This document shows, in pieces, positions 8,268 through 16,558 of a DNA stretch of 35,140 nt. The notes beneath the pieces were generated by a model. The model was given only the letters and a program-made list of their open reading frames with translations, ran no database searches and was not told the origin of the DNA. This stretch comes from Bacteroidales bacterium UBA1215 (GTDB lineage: Bacteria; Bacteroidota; Bacteroidia; Bacteroidales; WCHB1-69): positions 54,123 to 89,262 of the forward strand of contig DBXJ01000059.1 of the NCBI GenBank assembly GCA_002309475.1, in the 5' to 3' direction. How positions within the stretch are numbered: position 1 is the stretch's first letter; the number at the start of each line of letters is the position of its first letter. The position numbers and the translations under genes are program-made.

Positions 8268-9076
8268 AATTCTTTGATTAGTCTGTGTGTGATAAATTTC
8301 TTCTGCCACTCTTTGTTGTTCATTACTGTTGCTCGCATAGTCTCTAGTTTGTTTCTCATCCGGGCGGAAACCTTTTCTATTTCCGGTAACATGGCACAAT
8401 GGGTCGGGCAATAGTCTATGGGGTTCTCATCGGTGTTTGCAGATATGTAAGCCGGAACGATTGTATAGGCATCGTACCTAGCATTAAATTGTATACCGAG
8501 ATCAAAACCTCTATCACCCGTCAGGCAGCGTCCGTTTTTTAGATAGCATTTGGAAAGCTCGGATATTATTTCAACCGTTGGCGGTGTGTCCACCACGATG
8601 GCAAGTTCCACAAAGCCATCACTCCAATAGTTGTTGCCATCGTAGCAAAACACTTCAATAATGTCGCCTGGCTGAAAACGGATTTCTTCCGGTCTTCGTC
8701 CTGCGAAGAAATTACGGCCGTAGAGGTAGTTGTCAAATTCAATCTCGCCGTATTGAGGAGGAATATCATTCGGCTGCATATCGGCATACGGTCGCTCGGC
8801 CCACAGCTGTCCGTCGGGAAGGTAAATCCGTTCGGAGAAGCTCTCAGATAGGCTATTGGAAGAAAGATGGTTGATTCCCAGAGGTATCTCGCTCACCACC
8901 CAGCAGTAAGCATCGCGATCATAAACTGTCAGGTATCTCAGCCTTTCTTCTGTCTCCTCCCGCCTAGCAAAGTACGTACTTCGTGCATCCGCCTCCAACC
9001 TAATCGTAGGGTAATGGTAAACTTTGCTTTTCTTTTTAGCGTACTGTTTCAGTCTGAATATGGTTTTGAAGTCCAT
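8264..9076 (-). CDS. Tandem paralogue 3 (divergent) of the MKTVFKL / GDIVEV family, 270 aa
   Basis: The protein begins M-D-F-K-T-I-F-R-L, a variant of the M-K-T-V-F-K-L start of its two neighbours. It keeps Y-L-P-D-G-Q-L in place of Y-T-A-D-G, the central G-R-R-P-E-E-I-R-F-Q-P-G-D-I-I-E-V, and V-E-L-A-I-V-V-D-T-P-P-T. The C-terminal third differs and lacks the H-x-H-P motif, carrying a helical basic tail instead. It is the first gene of the three-gene set, and its stop overlaps the next start by four bases. Function unknown. Confidence 0.75.
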   Translation of the reverse strand: MDFKTIFRLKQYAKKKSKVYHYPTIRLEADARSTYFARREETEERLRYLTVYDRDAYCWVVSEIPLGINHLSSNSLSESFSERIYLPDGQLWAERPYADMQPNDIPPQYGEIEFDNYLYGRNFFAGRRPEEIRFQPGDIIEVFCYDGNNYWSDGFVELAIVVDTPPTVEIISELSKCYLKNGRCLTGDRGFDLGIQFNARYDAYTIVPAYISANTDENPIDYCPTHCAMLPEIEKVSARMRNKLETMRATVMNNKEWQKKFITHRLIKEL

Positions 9077-9101
9077 AATGTTTTTCTTTTAGTCTAATAT
9101 A

Positions 9102-9716
9102 TTATTCGGAAGAAAATAATTTCTTTAATCGTCTATTCATTATTTTAGGTCTCCCATATCTAGTGTAGTCCCAATTGGGGTCTGCAAATTTGTCATCAAA
9201 CCTCATTGACCAATAGATATCACTAAAACCATTCCTCTCATAAAAATCATTTCCAAAACCGTCGTAATGGTTTATTTCGTCACCGCCTTTCGTTATCGCA
9301 AATTGTAACAGCAAATTACCAATGTCGCCAACATTATCTTCGTTATTGTGCAGTGAAATGATTTCACAATGAGTCTCACCATCCAGCTCAGTCTGATTCA
9401 GAGCAAACCCTATGTTATAGCTCCTCAACTTGAATGTTTTGATGCCAAGTCCGACAAGTTCATCGTTTGTGTATTTTGATAAAGGCTCAACTCGTTTTGA
9501 GCTGGAAACAGACTTCAAGAATGAATTGTACTCGTTTATTTCCCAAGCCAAATTGTCGTTTATCAACGATTTAACATTCTCGCTTAATTCAACATCAAAC
9601 TGCTTATCCAACAAAAGTTCCTCACACAATATGCTGTTATATGCACATTCTTTATACAAATCTCTCATCCATTGAGCATTGTATATTTGTTCCTCAAACA
9701 GGGCCATTCTTTTCAT
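9102..9716 (-). CDS. Hypothetical protein with GNAT-like C-terminal segment, 204 aa
   Basis: The N-terminal half is helical and acidic. The C-terminal half contains I-G-F-A-L-N-Q-T-E and C-E-I-I-S-L-H strands, then G-D-I-G-N-L-L-L-Q-F-A-I and F-Y-E-R-N-G-F. That order (central strands, a helix after a G-x-G-like turn, and F/Y-Y-E-x-N-G-F near the end) recalls GNAT acetyltransferases, but the acetyl-CoA loop R/Q-x-x-G-x-G/A is not clearly present, so this is a weak call. ATGs at 9716 and 9707 are both possible starts. It lies between the paralogue trio and the phage-type gene on the same strand. Confidence 0.6.
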   Translation of the reverse strand: MKRMALFEEQIYNAQWMRDLYKECAYNSILCEELLLDKQFDVELSENVKSLINDNLAWEINEYNSFLKSVSSSKRVEPLSKYTNDELVGLGIKTFKLRSYNIGFALNQTELDGETHCEIISLHNNEDNVGDIGNLLLQFAITKGGDEINHYDGFGNDFYERNGFSDIYWSMRFDDKFADPNWDYTRYGRPKIMNRRLKKLFSSE

Positions 9717-9737
9717 ATCATCAACATTGTTATTTGC

Positions 9738-10181
9738 CTAAATTGTTTCTTTCTTGGGAGTTAAATTTGTTTGTATGGCATTGTACCATTCTTCGCTGAA
9801 CCAGATGTTGTCAGGGATTTCACCTGCGGAGAGAAAGCAATTCATCATTTGTGCTCCCGTGTAGCCACAAAGCGTCTTCTCATTCGGCTGGTTGCGGTAG
9901 GCCACCATAAACCGCTTGTCCGGCATTTTTCTCGCCACCTCGTAAAGACGGCGTACATTGTCGGTGATTTGTTCCAAGGTGATGCGTGGTTTCCCTTTCC
10001 GCATCTCTGTGGTGATTAAAGCGTATGAGTTGCCTACGAGACCTTCTCCATTACCTGTTTTGGCACCGAACTTTTGAAGAGCCACCTTTGCCGAACCGGC
10101 TCCGTGCTTTCCTTCCGGATTGCTCCCAAACACAAAAATAATGTCCTTCCCCGGTGTGATGTTTCCTGTATAGTGATTCAT
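9738..10181 (-). CDS. A1S_2505-like phage protein (macro-domain-like N-terminus), 147 aa
   Basis: Starts M-N-H-Y-T-G-N-I-T-P, followed by I-I-F-V-F-G-S-N-P-E-G-K-H-G-A-G-S-A-K-V-A. This F-G-S-N-x-x-G-x-H-G-x-G-A-A pattern is the hallmark of a small family annotated in phages and bacteria as A1S_2505-type non-structural protein. The glycine-rich HGAGSA loop resembles the ligand loop of macro domains, so nucleotide or ADP-ribose binding is plausible but not shown. The C-terminal half (M-V-A-Y-R-N-Q ... G-Y-T-G-A-Q-M) is intact. A truncated and frameshifted second copy lies at 11964-12190. Confidence 0.75.
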   Translation of the reverse strand: MNHYTGNITPGKDIIFVFGSNPEGKHGAGSAKVALQKFGAKTGNGEGLVGNSYALITTEMRKGKPRITLEQITDNVRRLYEVARKMPDKRFMVAYRNQPNEKTLCGYTGAQMMNCFLSAGEIPDNIWFSEEWYNAIQTNLTPKKETI

Positions 10182-10197
10182 ATCGTCAACGGCTTTA

Positions 10198-11097
10198 TTA
10201 TTTGTTATTTATCGGTACAATATGAGGGAATACGCTCCATTTGGGGTCTTGTTGGTATTGCTCCACGAGGTTGGCGGGTACGTACAAGGTTGCATTTTGC
10301 AGAGGGATATCATTATCCCAAGTCCCGAAACAATCTTTATTTTCTAACTTTTTCGGCGACCGCAGTACGACAGTTTCCAAATTCAGGCAATCTGTGAATG
10401 TCATTTCTCCCAAATTGGTAAGGGTGCTGGGCAAATCGACATATTTCAAATTCTTGTTTTCTAAGAAACTTTGTATCCAAAATTTTTCAAATCCTTCGGG
10501 CAAAACTACCTCACGGAGTTTCGGACAGTTGCCGAAACTGTTGTCTCCCATCTTACGGAGGGTTTTCGGAAAGGTGACAGACTCCAGCGTGTAGTCATTC
10601 ATAAAAACGCAATGATTGATTTCCTCAACCCCTTCGGGAATGACGATGTGCGGACGTTTAAAAAACGAAGCCCACAGTTTTTTCCCATCTTTTGTCAAGA
10701 CCATCCCGTTTTCGTATTTTAGATGAGGGTTGTCCTTGTCAATATGTATGTTACGTAATTTTTGGCAATGGCAAAAGGTCCAGTAGTTTAAATAATCCAG
10801 TCCTTTGCCAATATAGACAGAACGCAAGTTGTTGCAAAGGAACGCCCATTCGTCCACATAGTTAAAAGTGTCGGGAATCACCAAATGACGAAGTGTGCGA
10901 GGGCGGTTATATGCTCCCTCTTCTACACTCTCAATGGTATAGCGTTCCCCGTCAATTATCACGTGGTCGGGCAAGCGGTAACGACGGCATCGTCCAATAT
11001 GTCCCTTGCCAATCCAAGCGGTTTTCTCTTCATCATCAAGCAGATAGACAAACTTACCTTGCTTATATTTTCTTCTGGAATAAACGTCTAAGCCCAT
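10198..11097 (-). CDS. BspA-type leucine-rich-repeat protein (LRR_5), 299 aa
   Basis: The ATG at 11097 (MGLDVYSRRKY...) is preferred; an upstream TTG at 11127 would overlap the preceding gene. From about residue 65 the protein is a series of 22-24-residue units such as L-R-H-L-V-I-P-D-T-F, L-R-S-V-Y-I-G-K-G, V-I-P-E-G-V-E-E-I, L-E-S-V-T-F-P-K-T-L and L-R-E-V-V-L-P-E-G-F, typical of the BspA/LRR_5 type. There is no signal peptide or C-terminal sorting domain, so unlike secreted BspA proteins it looks cytoplasmic and probably binds another protein. It starts 8 bp after the stop of the 77-aa gene. Confidence 0.85.
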   Translation of the reverse strand: MGLDVYSRRKYKQGKFVYLLDDEEKTAWIGKGHIGRCRRYRLPDHVIIDGERYTIESVEEGAYNRPRTLRHLVIPDTFNYVDEWAFLCNNLRSVYIGKGLDYLNYWTFCHCQKLRNIHIDKDNPHLKYENGMVLTKDGKKLWASFFKRPHIVIPEGVEEINHCVFMNDYTLESVTFPKTLRKMGDNSFGNCPKLREVVLPEGFEKFWIQSFLENKNLKYVDLPSTLTNLGEMTFTDCLNLETVVLRSPKKLENKDCFGTWDNDIPLQNATLYVPANLVEQYQQDPKWSVFPHIVPINNK

Positions 11098-11105
11098 ATC
11101 TTTGA

Positions 11106-11339
11106 TTATTTTGTTGTTTTCTTGCAAAAAGTGAGTGCTTCATATCTCTCACACCCTTTCCCGAACATATTGGCATCACATAAATGATAGCCTTTTTTCT
11201 CATACTCCATAATGGTCGGATTGTTTTCATACACACCCGGTTCTCTGCCATTCAAAACAACGATGGCATCCGTGCCAAATCTGTCAATAGCTCCCAAGGT
11301 GTAGATTTTCAACATTGTTGCGATAAAGTCTTTATCCAT
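11106..11339 (-). CDS. Hypothetical protein, 77 aa
   Basis: A short open frame with a good ATG (MDKDFIATMLKIYT...). Its position, 12 bp after the nucleotidase gene and 8 bp before the LRR gene on the same strand, argues that it is real. It has no signal peptide, membrane span or recognisable motif. The segment T-D-A-I-V-V-L-N-G-R-E-P-G-V-Y reads as beta strand, turn, strand. Function unknown. Confidence 0.55.
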   Translation of the reverse strand: MDKDFIATMLKIYTLGAIDRFGTDAIVVLNGREPGVYENNPTIMEYEKKGYHLCDANMFGKGCERYEALTFCKKTTK

Positions 11340-11351
11340 ATTGCTTTTTTG

Positions 11352-11900
11352 TTATAGTTTATTATTACTATGAGTGTGATTTTCTTCTCGGTTTTTCTCC
11401 ATCAAATACTTCACCAACTCATTCCACCCTGGAAACTGCTCGGAACCGAAGTGTATGACTTCACCCGAGAACTGGTCAACGCCGTGCTTGTGCGGGCGGT
11501 CGTCTATGAGATAGTCACCGTGGCAGAGGTTCTTGTGATGTGAGAATATAAGGCGTTTGTAGAACACGTCGGTCTCGTTGTTACCAAAGTATTTCTTCAC
11601 CCAGTTGAGTTTGTCGCACCAAGCTGTCGGGTTGTCCCATGGGGCAGTAGAAAGAATGTACAATTCGTAGCGGTCGCGGAGTTTTTGTATGGCCTCTATT
11701 GCGCCCGATATCGGATCCATCAGTGCAAAGAGTCCCGGTGTATCTTCTATGTGCCCTTCGTATGCTTGCTTGTCCTGATCCTTCAGCCGGTCAACTCCTG
11801 ACTGAAAATCAACGATGACGTTGTCCATATCAATAAAAACGATTGGCTTTTTCTTACACGTCATTGTATTATTTATCTGATTATCACGTTCTTGTTTCAT
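11352..11900 (-). CDS. 5'(3')-deoxyribonucleotidase, NT5C-type HAD phosphatase
   Basis: A HAD-family phosphatase. Motif I is I-D-M-D-N-V-I-V-D-F at residues 23-32 counted from the ATG at 11900. The motif II region is I-L-S-T-A-P-W, typical of NT5C-type enzymes, and the C-terminal acidic motif is Y-L-I-D-D-R-P-H-K-H-G. The expected reaction is removal of phosphate from deoxyribonucleoside monophosphates. The 182-residue length is normal for the family. An in-frame ATG at 11864, just before the first strand, is an alternative start; the longest frame (to 11966) runs into the neighbouring pseudogene and is spurious. Such genes are common in phages, in keeping with the phage-type genes beside it. 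Confidence 0.85.
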   Translation of the reverse strand: MKQERDNQINNTMTCKKKPIVFIDMDNVIVDFQSGVDRLKDQDKQAYEGHIEDTPGLFALMDPISGAIEAIQKLRDRYELYILSTAPWDNPTAWCDKLNWVKKYFGNNETDVFYKRLIFSHHKNLCHGDYLIDDRPHKHGVDQFSGEVIHFGSEQFPGWNELVKYLMEKNREENHTHSNNKL

Positions 11901-11963
11901 TGTTTTTTCTCTTTTGTTTTTTGTAAATATCAGGAATTTTCGCCACCCTATAGAGTTATCATA

Positions 11964-12190
11964 CATTGTCGGTGATTTTTTCCAAGGTGATATGTGGTCT
12001 CTCTTTACGCATCTCTGTGGAGATTAAAGCGTAGAAGTTGCCTTCCAAACATTTACCCATACCTGTTTTGGCACCGAACTTTTGGAGGGCGACCTTAACC
12101 GAGTCGGCCTCATTCTTTTTCTTCCATGTCGCTTCCGCACACAAAGTTGATACTCTTTTTCGGGGTGATGTTTCCTGTATAGTGATTCAT
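11964..12190 (-). pseudogene. Truncated, frameshifted copy of the A1S_2505-like gene
   Basis: Reading from the ATG at 12190 gives M-N-H-Y-T-G-N-I-T-P, identical to the intact gene at 9738-10181. It runs as far as C-G-S-D-M-E-E-K-E and then reaches a stop. The reading frame resumes in another phase with V-K-V-A-L-Q-K-F-G-A-K-T-G and continues to K-I-T-D-N-V, where homology ends abruptly in mid-gene and the second half is absent. Nucleotide identity with the intact copy is obvious by eye. The duplication apparently decayed by a frameshift and a 3' deletion. Confidence 0.85.
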
Positions 12191-12207
12191 ATTGTGGTTA
12201 TTTGTTA

Positions 12208-13269
12208 TTATTGGTTATTGTCTTCTTTTGTTTTGGCTTTTTCTTCCATCTTCTTCAATTTCCAAGCTGCCACCTCGTCGCCGGCTGCTGCCGCTTTCCC
12301 GTACCAGTGGCTGGCTTTAGCTATGTCTTTTTTGATGTAGCAAATGTTGTACTCGTAGAGGTAGCCCATCAAGTAGTAGGCGGCAGGGTGGTTCTGCTTG
12401 GAGAAAAACTCGGCCACCGCCTTGATAGATTCTTCCTCTTCCTCAAAAAACATTTCGTCATCATCGAAGTAATCCTCCCCCTCCTTTTCCACAACACCCT
12501 TCACCACGTGCAGCATCTGCCATGCTTCCATCACCATTGCACGCGGGTCGGGAATCCATTGCCATAAACTTACCGCTTTGGCCAGATTTCCGCGCAGCAT
12601 CTCATTTTCTCCCTCCCAAAAGCGGTCTGATGCCCAGCCGCTAAGATCGGCAAACTTTTCCATCGCATATTTTTTGAGGACTGCAATTTGATAGTAAACA
12701 TCAGCGTTACCAATAATGCGATCCTGCAGAGCAGCCCGTTTGTACCACGCTATGGCCGCATCAAGGTCGTAAGGAACTCCTTGGGCAGTTTCGAAACAGA
12801 GGGCCAACTCGCATTGCGACCATTCGTCGTCACTTTCGGATCCTTTCAGCCACCATTGGCACGCTTCTGTCATATTTCCCTTGTCTTTCTCCAGTTCCCC
12901 AAGAAAGTAGCAGGCACGTGTCTCTTGATGTTTGGCAGACTGAAGCAGCCATTGCTCACACTCGGGATCGGTTTTAAAGGTGTGGCGTCCGTAAAAGAGC
13001 CATTCTCCCAAAGCAAGTTCGGCAGGCGGGTAGTACTGCTCCGCAGACAGCCGCAGCCAATATTCAGCTTGTTTTTTGTGACCGGTTTCATAGTCGTGAT
13101 ACATATAGTATTCTCCTACAAAGAATTGTGCCTCAGGCAATCCAAACTTGGCCAAGGGCAATACCTTTTCAAAAGTGGCGGGATTGTATCCCGCATCAGG
13201 TTCACTTATAATCTTTTGATAGGACGCTCTCTGCAGGGTATAGATATTTGGGGTTTCTTTTTTGTCCAT
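12208..13269 (-). CDS. Sel1-like / TPR repeat protein, 353 aa
   Basis: Helical repeats of the Sel1 type run through the protein: L-P-E-A-Q-F-F-V-G-E-Y-Y near residue 54, A-E-Y-W-L-R-L-S-A-E-Q, A-I-A-W-Y-K-R-A-A, and at the C-terminus A-A-Y-Y-L-M-G-Y-L-Y-E then A-S-H-W-Y-G-K-A-A-A-A-G-D. There is an acidic insert near residue 280 and a Lys/Glu tail. It has no signal peptide, so a cytoplasmic scaffold or adaptor is likely. Its ATG shares one base with the stop of the upstream hydrolase gene (TAATG), so the two are translationally coupled and may work together. Confidence 0.85.
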   Translation of the reverse strand: MDKKETPNIYTLQRASYQKIISEPDAGYNPATFEKVLPLAKFGLPEAQFFVGEYYMYHDYETGHKKQAEYWLRLSAEQYYPPAELALGEWLFYGRHTFKTDPECEQWLLQSAKHQETRACYFLGELEKDKGNMTEACQWWLKGSESDDEWSQCELALCFETAQGVPYDLDAAIAWYKRAALQDRIIGNADVYYQIAVLKKYAMEKFADLSGWASDRFWEGENEMLRGNLAKAVSLWQWIPDPRAMVMEAWQMLHVVKGVVEKEGEDYFDDDEMFFEEEEESIKAVAEFFSKQNHPAAYYLMGYLYEYNICYIKKDIAKASHWYGKAAAAGDEVAAWKLKKMEEKAKTKEDNNQ

Positions 13270-14486
13270 TATTGATCCTCCTCTCTCTCTGTTAGTTCCC
13301 TTGCCACGTCATTTATTGCCTTATTGATAAGTTCAATTTGGCCTTTTAGATACTCTTGGGCGGTTTCATTGGCTGATGCCTTGTCCAAAAATACCAGCGG
13401 TGCTATGTTGGAGTGTGCAGAAAGTTCCTCAATTTGCATCTCCACGGGCTGTTCTGCGGTTTTGCTTTTTGCAAATTGAAGGGATTTGATTCCCAAGCTC
13501 ACTCGTGGTGTGTCGAAAAGACCGTCCATCACGATGCGAGTCTTGACCGGCAAACCATAAAATGGTCGCATCGAGATGTTGGCTTCGTAGTGGTTCTTGT
13601 CAGTATAGCTCACAATCTCTGTGATGCTTCCCTTATAAAGTTTTCTGTAATTGGCGGAGAATCCATAAACTTTGTCGCCGACATGAATCGCAGGCTTTTT
13701 CTCTTCGGGTTGTGAGATAAGCCCTTCTTGCAGAAGTCGTTGCCATTCTTTTTCTATAAAATACCGTTTCATGAAACGAAGGGGTTTGTCGCCGCACATC
13801 GTATGTCCGCCGTAGTTTTGGCATAACAGACAAGTGTCGCGGTCTTCGGGACAGAGGCGGCTGCAGTTTTCCAATTGACCGATTAGTCCGGCTTCACGGC
13901 GGTAGTTTTCCATCCGCTTGATAATGGGCACCACCACATTCTTTAGTACCTTCTGGTTCATGCGGTGACCGCCTTCAAATGTTTGAACGTTAGGATAGTA
14001 GCGTTGGAACTCTTCGCAACAGTTTACCGTGGTGTCTTCCGTGCCGAAAAGGCCTATGCAAAGGAAGTTCTCGGTATTATCTGCCCGCCAGTTGTCGAAC
14101 TGGTGTTTCTCCATATCACGGAAGTGTTGGATAATTTCCTCCGTAATGGTGAACTGTGTCTGTCCGTCTTTGCGGGGCTGAAAAAATGGAAATGTACCCA
14201 CTTTCAGCACGTCGGTGATTTTGGAGAGGTGGAGTGCCGGGTTGACGCAGATGCGCACAAAGTCGGCGGGTAACTGCTGGGCATACATGGCACCCATACT
14301 GGTGCCGATGATGATGCTGAAATGCTCTTTCTCGCATAGTTCACGGAGAAACGGCAATGCCTCCGCTGGATCCACGGGAATATCGGGAGCTTCAATGTTG
14401 TAGTAATTTGGCAGGGCTTTCTTGAGGTATTTCACGGTGCTGCTCTGCCCTGAGGAGCCGAAACCATGTAGGTATAGTATATTCAT
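13269..14486 (-). CDS. YqiA/YcfP-like alpha/beta hydrolase with extra C-terminal domain, 405 aa
   Basis: Residues 1-190 are a YqiA-type (UPF0227) esterase: M-N-I-L-Y-L-H-G-F-G-S-S-G oxyanion loop, nucleophile Ser63 in I-G-T-S-M-G-A, probable acid Asp151 in F-G-T-E-D, and His174 in E-G-G-H-R-M. Stand-alone YqiA proteins are about 190 residues, so the remaining 200 are an addition. This part has a cysteine-rich stretch (C-P-E-D-R-D-T-C-L-L-C-Q, about residues 212-223), then V-G-D-K-V-Y-G-F and a beta-rich segment, and ends in a charged helix. The substrate is unknown. It is coupled to the Sel1-repeat gene by a one-base overlap. Confidence 0.8.
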   Translation of the reverse strand: MNILYLHGFGSSGQSSTVKYLKKALPNYYNIEAPDIPVDPAEALPFLRELCEKEHFSIIIGTSMGAMYAQQLPADFVRICVNPALHLSKITDVLKVGTFPFFQPRKDGQTQFTITEEIIQHFRDMEKHQFDNWRADNTENFLCIGLFGTEDTTVNCCEEFQRYYPNVQTFEGGHRMNQKVLKNVVVPIIKRMENYRREAGLIGQLENCSRLCPEDRDTCLLCQNYGGHTMCGDKPLRFMKRYFIEKEWQRLLQEGLISQPEEKKPAIHVGDKVYGFSANYRKLYKGSITEIVSYTDKNHYEANISMRPFYGLPVKTRIVMDGLFDTPRVSLGIKSLQFAKSKTAEQPVEMQIEELSAHSNIAPLVFLDKASANETAQEYLKGQIELINKAINDVARELTEREEDQ

Positions 14487-14599
14487 TTAATTATGTCTTT
14501 ATTAAATTTTGCTAATTTATTATTGATGTATATGATTAACTTCTAGAATTTGAGTTCTGCTTTTTTTCCCAGAAAAGGGCATCGGCTATTTCTTTCGAT

Positions 14600-15136
14600 T
14601 CAAATCAACCGATAGAAATTCGACATCATAACCTTAAATTCACAACTGTTGGAGTCCTCCAGAGCTTCAATAAATTTCTTCACATCCTTTTCCCAGTCCA
14701 TATCTTTAAGCACCAGCAAGACAAATCCGCTGAAGTCAAGATATTCCTGCTTGACAAGTTGTTTTAAATAATCGCAATACTTAAAAATGTTAATGTCACA
14801 TACATTGATGACCAGCAGTCCTTGTTTTACCTTGCCGGCTTCGGCGATAAGCTTCTTCCAAAAGGCATATTCTTCACCATAAACTTCGTTGTTGAGCGGC
14901 CAAGAGCTGTCAATCGTTATCTCGTTGACTTTTCCGTTCTTCTTCAGCACATCATATTTCAAGTGCTCTTTTGCAAAATTGGAATCCAAGTGTATGCCAT
15001 CGTCAGTGACGATTCTTCCCTTACGAGAACCGGCTTGATTCCATGGGGTAATACCCATAATAATGTCGTGCATTTCTGCTAAGTCGCATGCCACTTTGGC
15101 TTTGTACGCTTCTTTCTTTTCAATTGTGCTATTCAT
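14600..15136 (-). CDS. Hypothetical protein, 178 aa
   Basis: A soluble protein starting M-N-S-T-I-E-K-K-E. The middle has a hydrophobic strand G-L-L-V-I-N-V-C-D-I-N and the C-terminal half another, F-S-G-F-V-L-L-V-L-K-D, each followed by a helix, which suggests an alpha/beta fold. No catalytic motif or family was recognised. It is isolated by 113 bp from the hydrolase gene and 43 bp from the next gene on the same strand. Confidence 0.6.
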   Translation of the reverse strand: MNSTIEKKEAYKAKVACDLAEMHDIIMGITPWNQAGSRKGRIVTDDGIHLDSNFAKEHLKYDVLKKNGKVNEITIDSSWPLNNEVYGEEYAFWKKLIAEAGKVKQGLLVINVCDINIFKYCDYLKQLVKQEYLDFSGFVLLVLKDMDWEKDVKKFIEALEDSNSCEFKVMMSNFYRLI

Positions 15137-15179
15137 ATCTATTTTTAGAGATGTCCTTAAATATTATTTGACTATAAAT

Positions 15180-15449
15180 CTATTCATCACTTCTATCAAC
15201 ATAGCAACGAAAACCTTTCGGTCCATACGCATAAGCAATGACTTCACCTCCGAAATCAACTGCTACAGCATCGTCTCCATCCAAGACTTCACCGTCATAT
15301 AACATATTCAACAAACTATCGTCATCATCATATTCATATGCAATATAAGCTGCAGGTCCGGATTCAATAACCGTTCCAATTCTTCCATTAGAACTTTCTC
15401 CGCGGTCTCCGTTGTAAACTTCTTCAAAATCCTTAAATTCTTTTTCCAT
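15180..15449 (-). CDS. Small acidic hypothetical protein, 89 aa
   Basis: The start at 15449 (MEKEFKDFEEV...) is chosen over an ATG seven codons upstream because the region between is A-rich leader. The protein is strongly acidic (Y-E-Y-D-D-D-D-S, G-E-V-L-D-G-D-D) with alternating beta-strand-like segments. No family was recognised. Its upstream region holds copy 1 of the three-copy leader element (15531-15562) and a 15-codon mini-ORF (15472-15519). Confidence 0.55.
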   Translation of the reverse strand: MEKEFKDFEEVYNGDRGESSNGRIGTVIESGPAAYIAYEYDDDDSLLNMLYDGEVLDGDDAVAVDFGGEVIAYAYGPKGFRCYVDRSDE

Positions 15450-15530
15450 TTTTTTATTTACATTTAACAAATTAAAATATTTTCAAGCAATTCAAATTGA
15501 CAGTTTTTGTTTCTTTCATATTTTTAGATG

Positions 15531-15562
15531 CGATTACCTATACATCAAGAGATTTTTTAATT
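15531..15562 (-). repeat. Leader element copy 1
   Basis: One of three intergenic copies sharing CGATT(A/T)CCTATACATC, two variable bases, GAG, then a T-rich run and AATT, written on the plus strand. On the transcribed strand it contains ATG TAT AGG TAA, a possible three-codon mini-ORF, about 12 bases before the next ATG. It lies between two minus-strand genes, upstream of the 89-aa gene. Confidence 0.7.
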
Positions 15563-15634
15563 ATTACTTATTTTTGCTATTTATCTAATTATCAATCTAT
15601 AAAATCGTTCTTTGCCTTTTAATAGTCCAAGCCG

Positions 15635-16552
15635 TTATAACATTTCCATCAACCTTTCATATAATAAATTCTCAATAATAGGGGAGGAGGGGTATTTCGG
15701 ATAGAGCATATATTTGAATTCCACCCATTGTCTTTCACACGAATCCAGCAAACAGGACACATTTGCATATCTGGCTATATATTCCCGATAAAATTCGCAG
15801 AGATAGTCAAAAAGGTATACACCACATCCATACACAGCAGAAGTACCCACGCGGTTGCGTTTCTTTTTGAAGCTATCAACAGCATATATCATAGCGTCGT
15901 GCGTCTGTTTGGCAATGGACGAACGTGAGATTGCCACACTGAACAAAAACGCCAAACTGCCATATTCCGCCATTGCCTCCTCCATGTAATAGATTGGCTT
16001 GTTAGACCCTACTCCAACATGGGCGTAGAACGAATGGAAATATTCGTGCAACAATATCTGTCCCATCAAGAGCATAGTATCATACGGATTCTTGGCTTTC
16101 GCCTCGATTGCATCCACATAGAGCTCCACTATGGAATTATCGCCCCTGTTGAAGTACGCACCCAAATATGAATGCGATTTCTTATCTTCAGCAGGATTGT
16201 CGAGTGCCTTCTTCAATTCGGCAAGCTGTTTTTTCCACAAATTAAGCAACATTCTTTCTTCGCGCAAATTTTCTTTCAGGATTTCGCCACATTCCAACTT
16301 GCTACTATGCTCGGCAATTATCGCCTCCAATTCAGCAATTTCTCTTTCTTTATCTGCCCTGTCGGGGAACTTTTTGCGTGGAGAAATGTTTCCACTGAGA
16401 ACCAACATTGTGTGCCGTTGCAAGTCGTTGATTTGGAAACACAGCGACTTGTCGAGCATCAGTTTATAGCCAGCCAACTTCTGCAGGAAAGATTTTTCTT
16501 CAGAAGTCAGCTGGTGCTGTGGTGGGAATTCATTGTCAATGGTAAATTTCAT
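15635..16552 (-). CDS. Putative zinc metalloprotease (HExxH), 305 aa
   Basis: Residues 169-173 read H-E-Y-F-H inside I-L-L-H-E-Y-F-H-S-F, and 18 residues later comes E-E-A-M-A-E-Y-G (191-198), which can supply the third zinc ligand of a gluzincin. A long coiled-coil-like segment rich in Glu, Lys and Leu covers about residues 68-117. There is no signal peptide, so it appears cytoplasmic. The next gene carries the same HExxH-x17-E-E-x-x-A-E spacing, so the two are paralogues. This start follows that gene's stop... in transcription order the other gene comes first, 6 bp upstream. The substrate is unknown. Confidence 0.75.
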   Translation of the reverse strand: MKFTIDNEFPPQHQLTSEEKSFLQKLAGYKLMLDKSLCFQINDLQRHTMLVLSGNISPRKKFPDRADKEREIAELEAIIAEHSSKLECGEILKENLREERMLLNLWKKQLAELKKALDNPAEDKKSHSYLGAYFNRGDNSIVELYVDAIEAKAKNPYDTMLLMGQILLHEYFHSFYAHVGVGSNKPIYYMEEAMAEYGSLAFLFSVAISRSSIAKQTHDAMIYAVDSFKKKRNRVGTSAVYGCGVYLFDYLCEFYREYIARYANVSCLLDSCERQWVEFKYMLYPKYPSSPIIENLLYERLMEML

Positions 16553-16558
16553 AGGGGT

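Noticed and set aside
11098..11127. TTG start for the LRR protein
   Set aside because: It would extend the protein into the end of the 77-aa gene, while an ATG at 11097 gives an 8-bp gap and a normal start.
11901..11966. N-terminal extension of the nucleotidase
   Set aside because: The extra codons enter the edge of the A1S_2505-like pseudogene and do not belong to the HAD fold.
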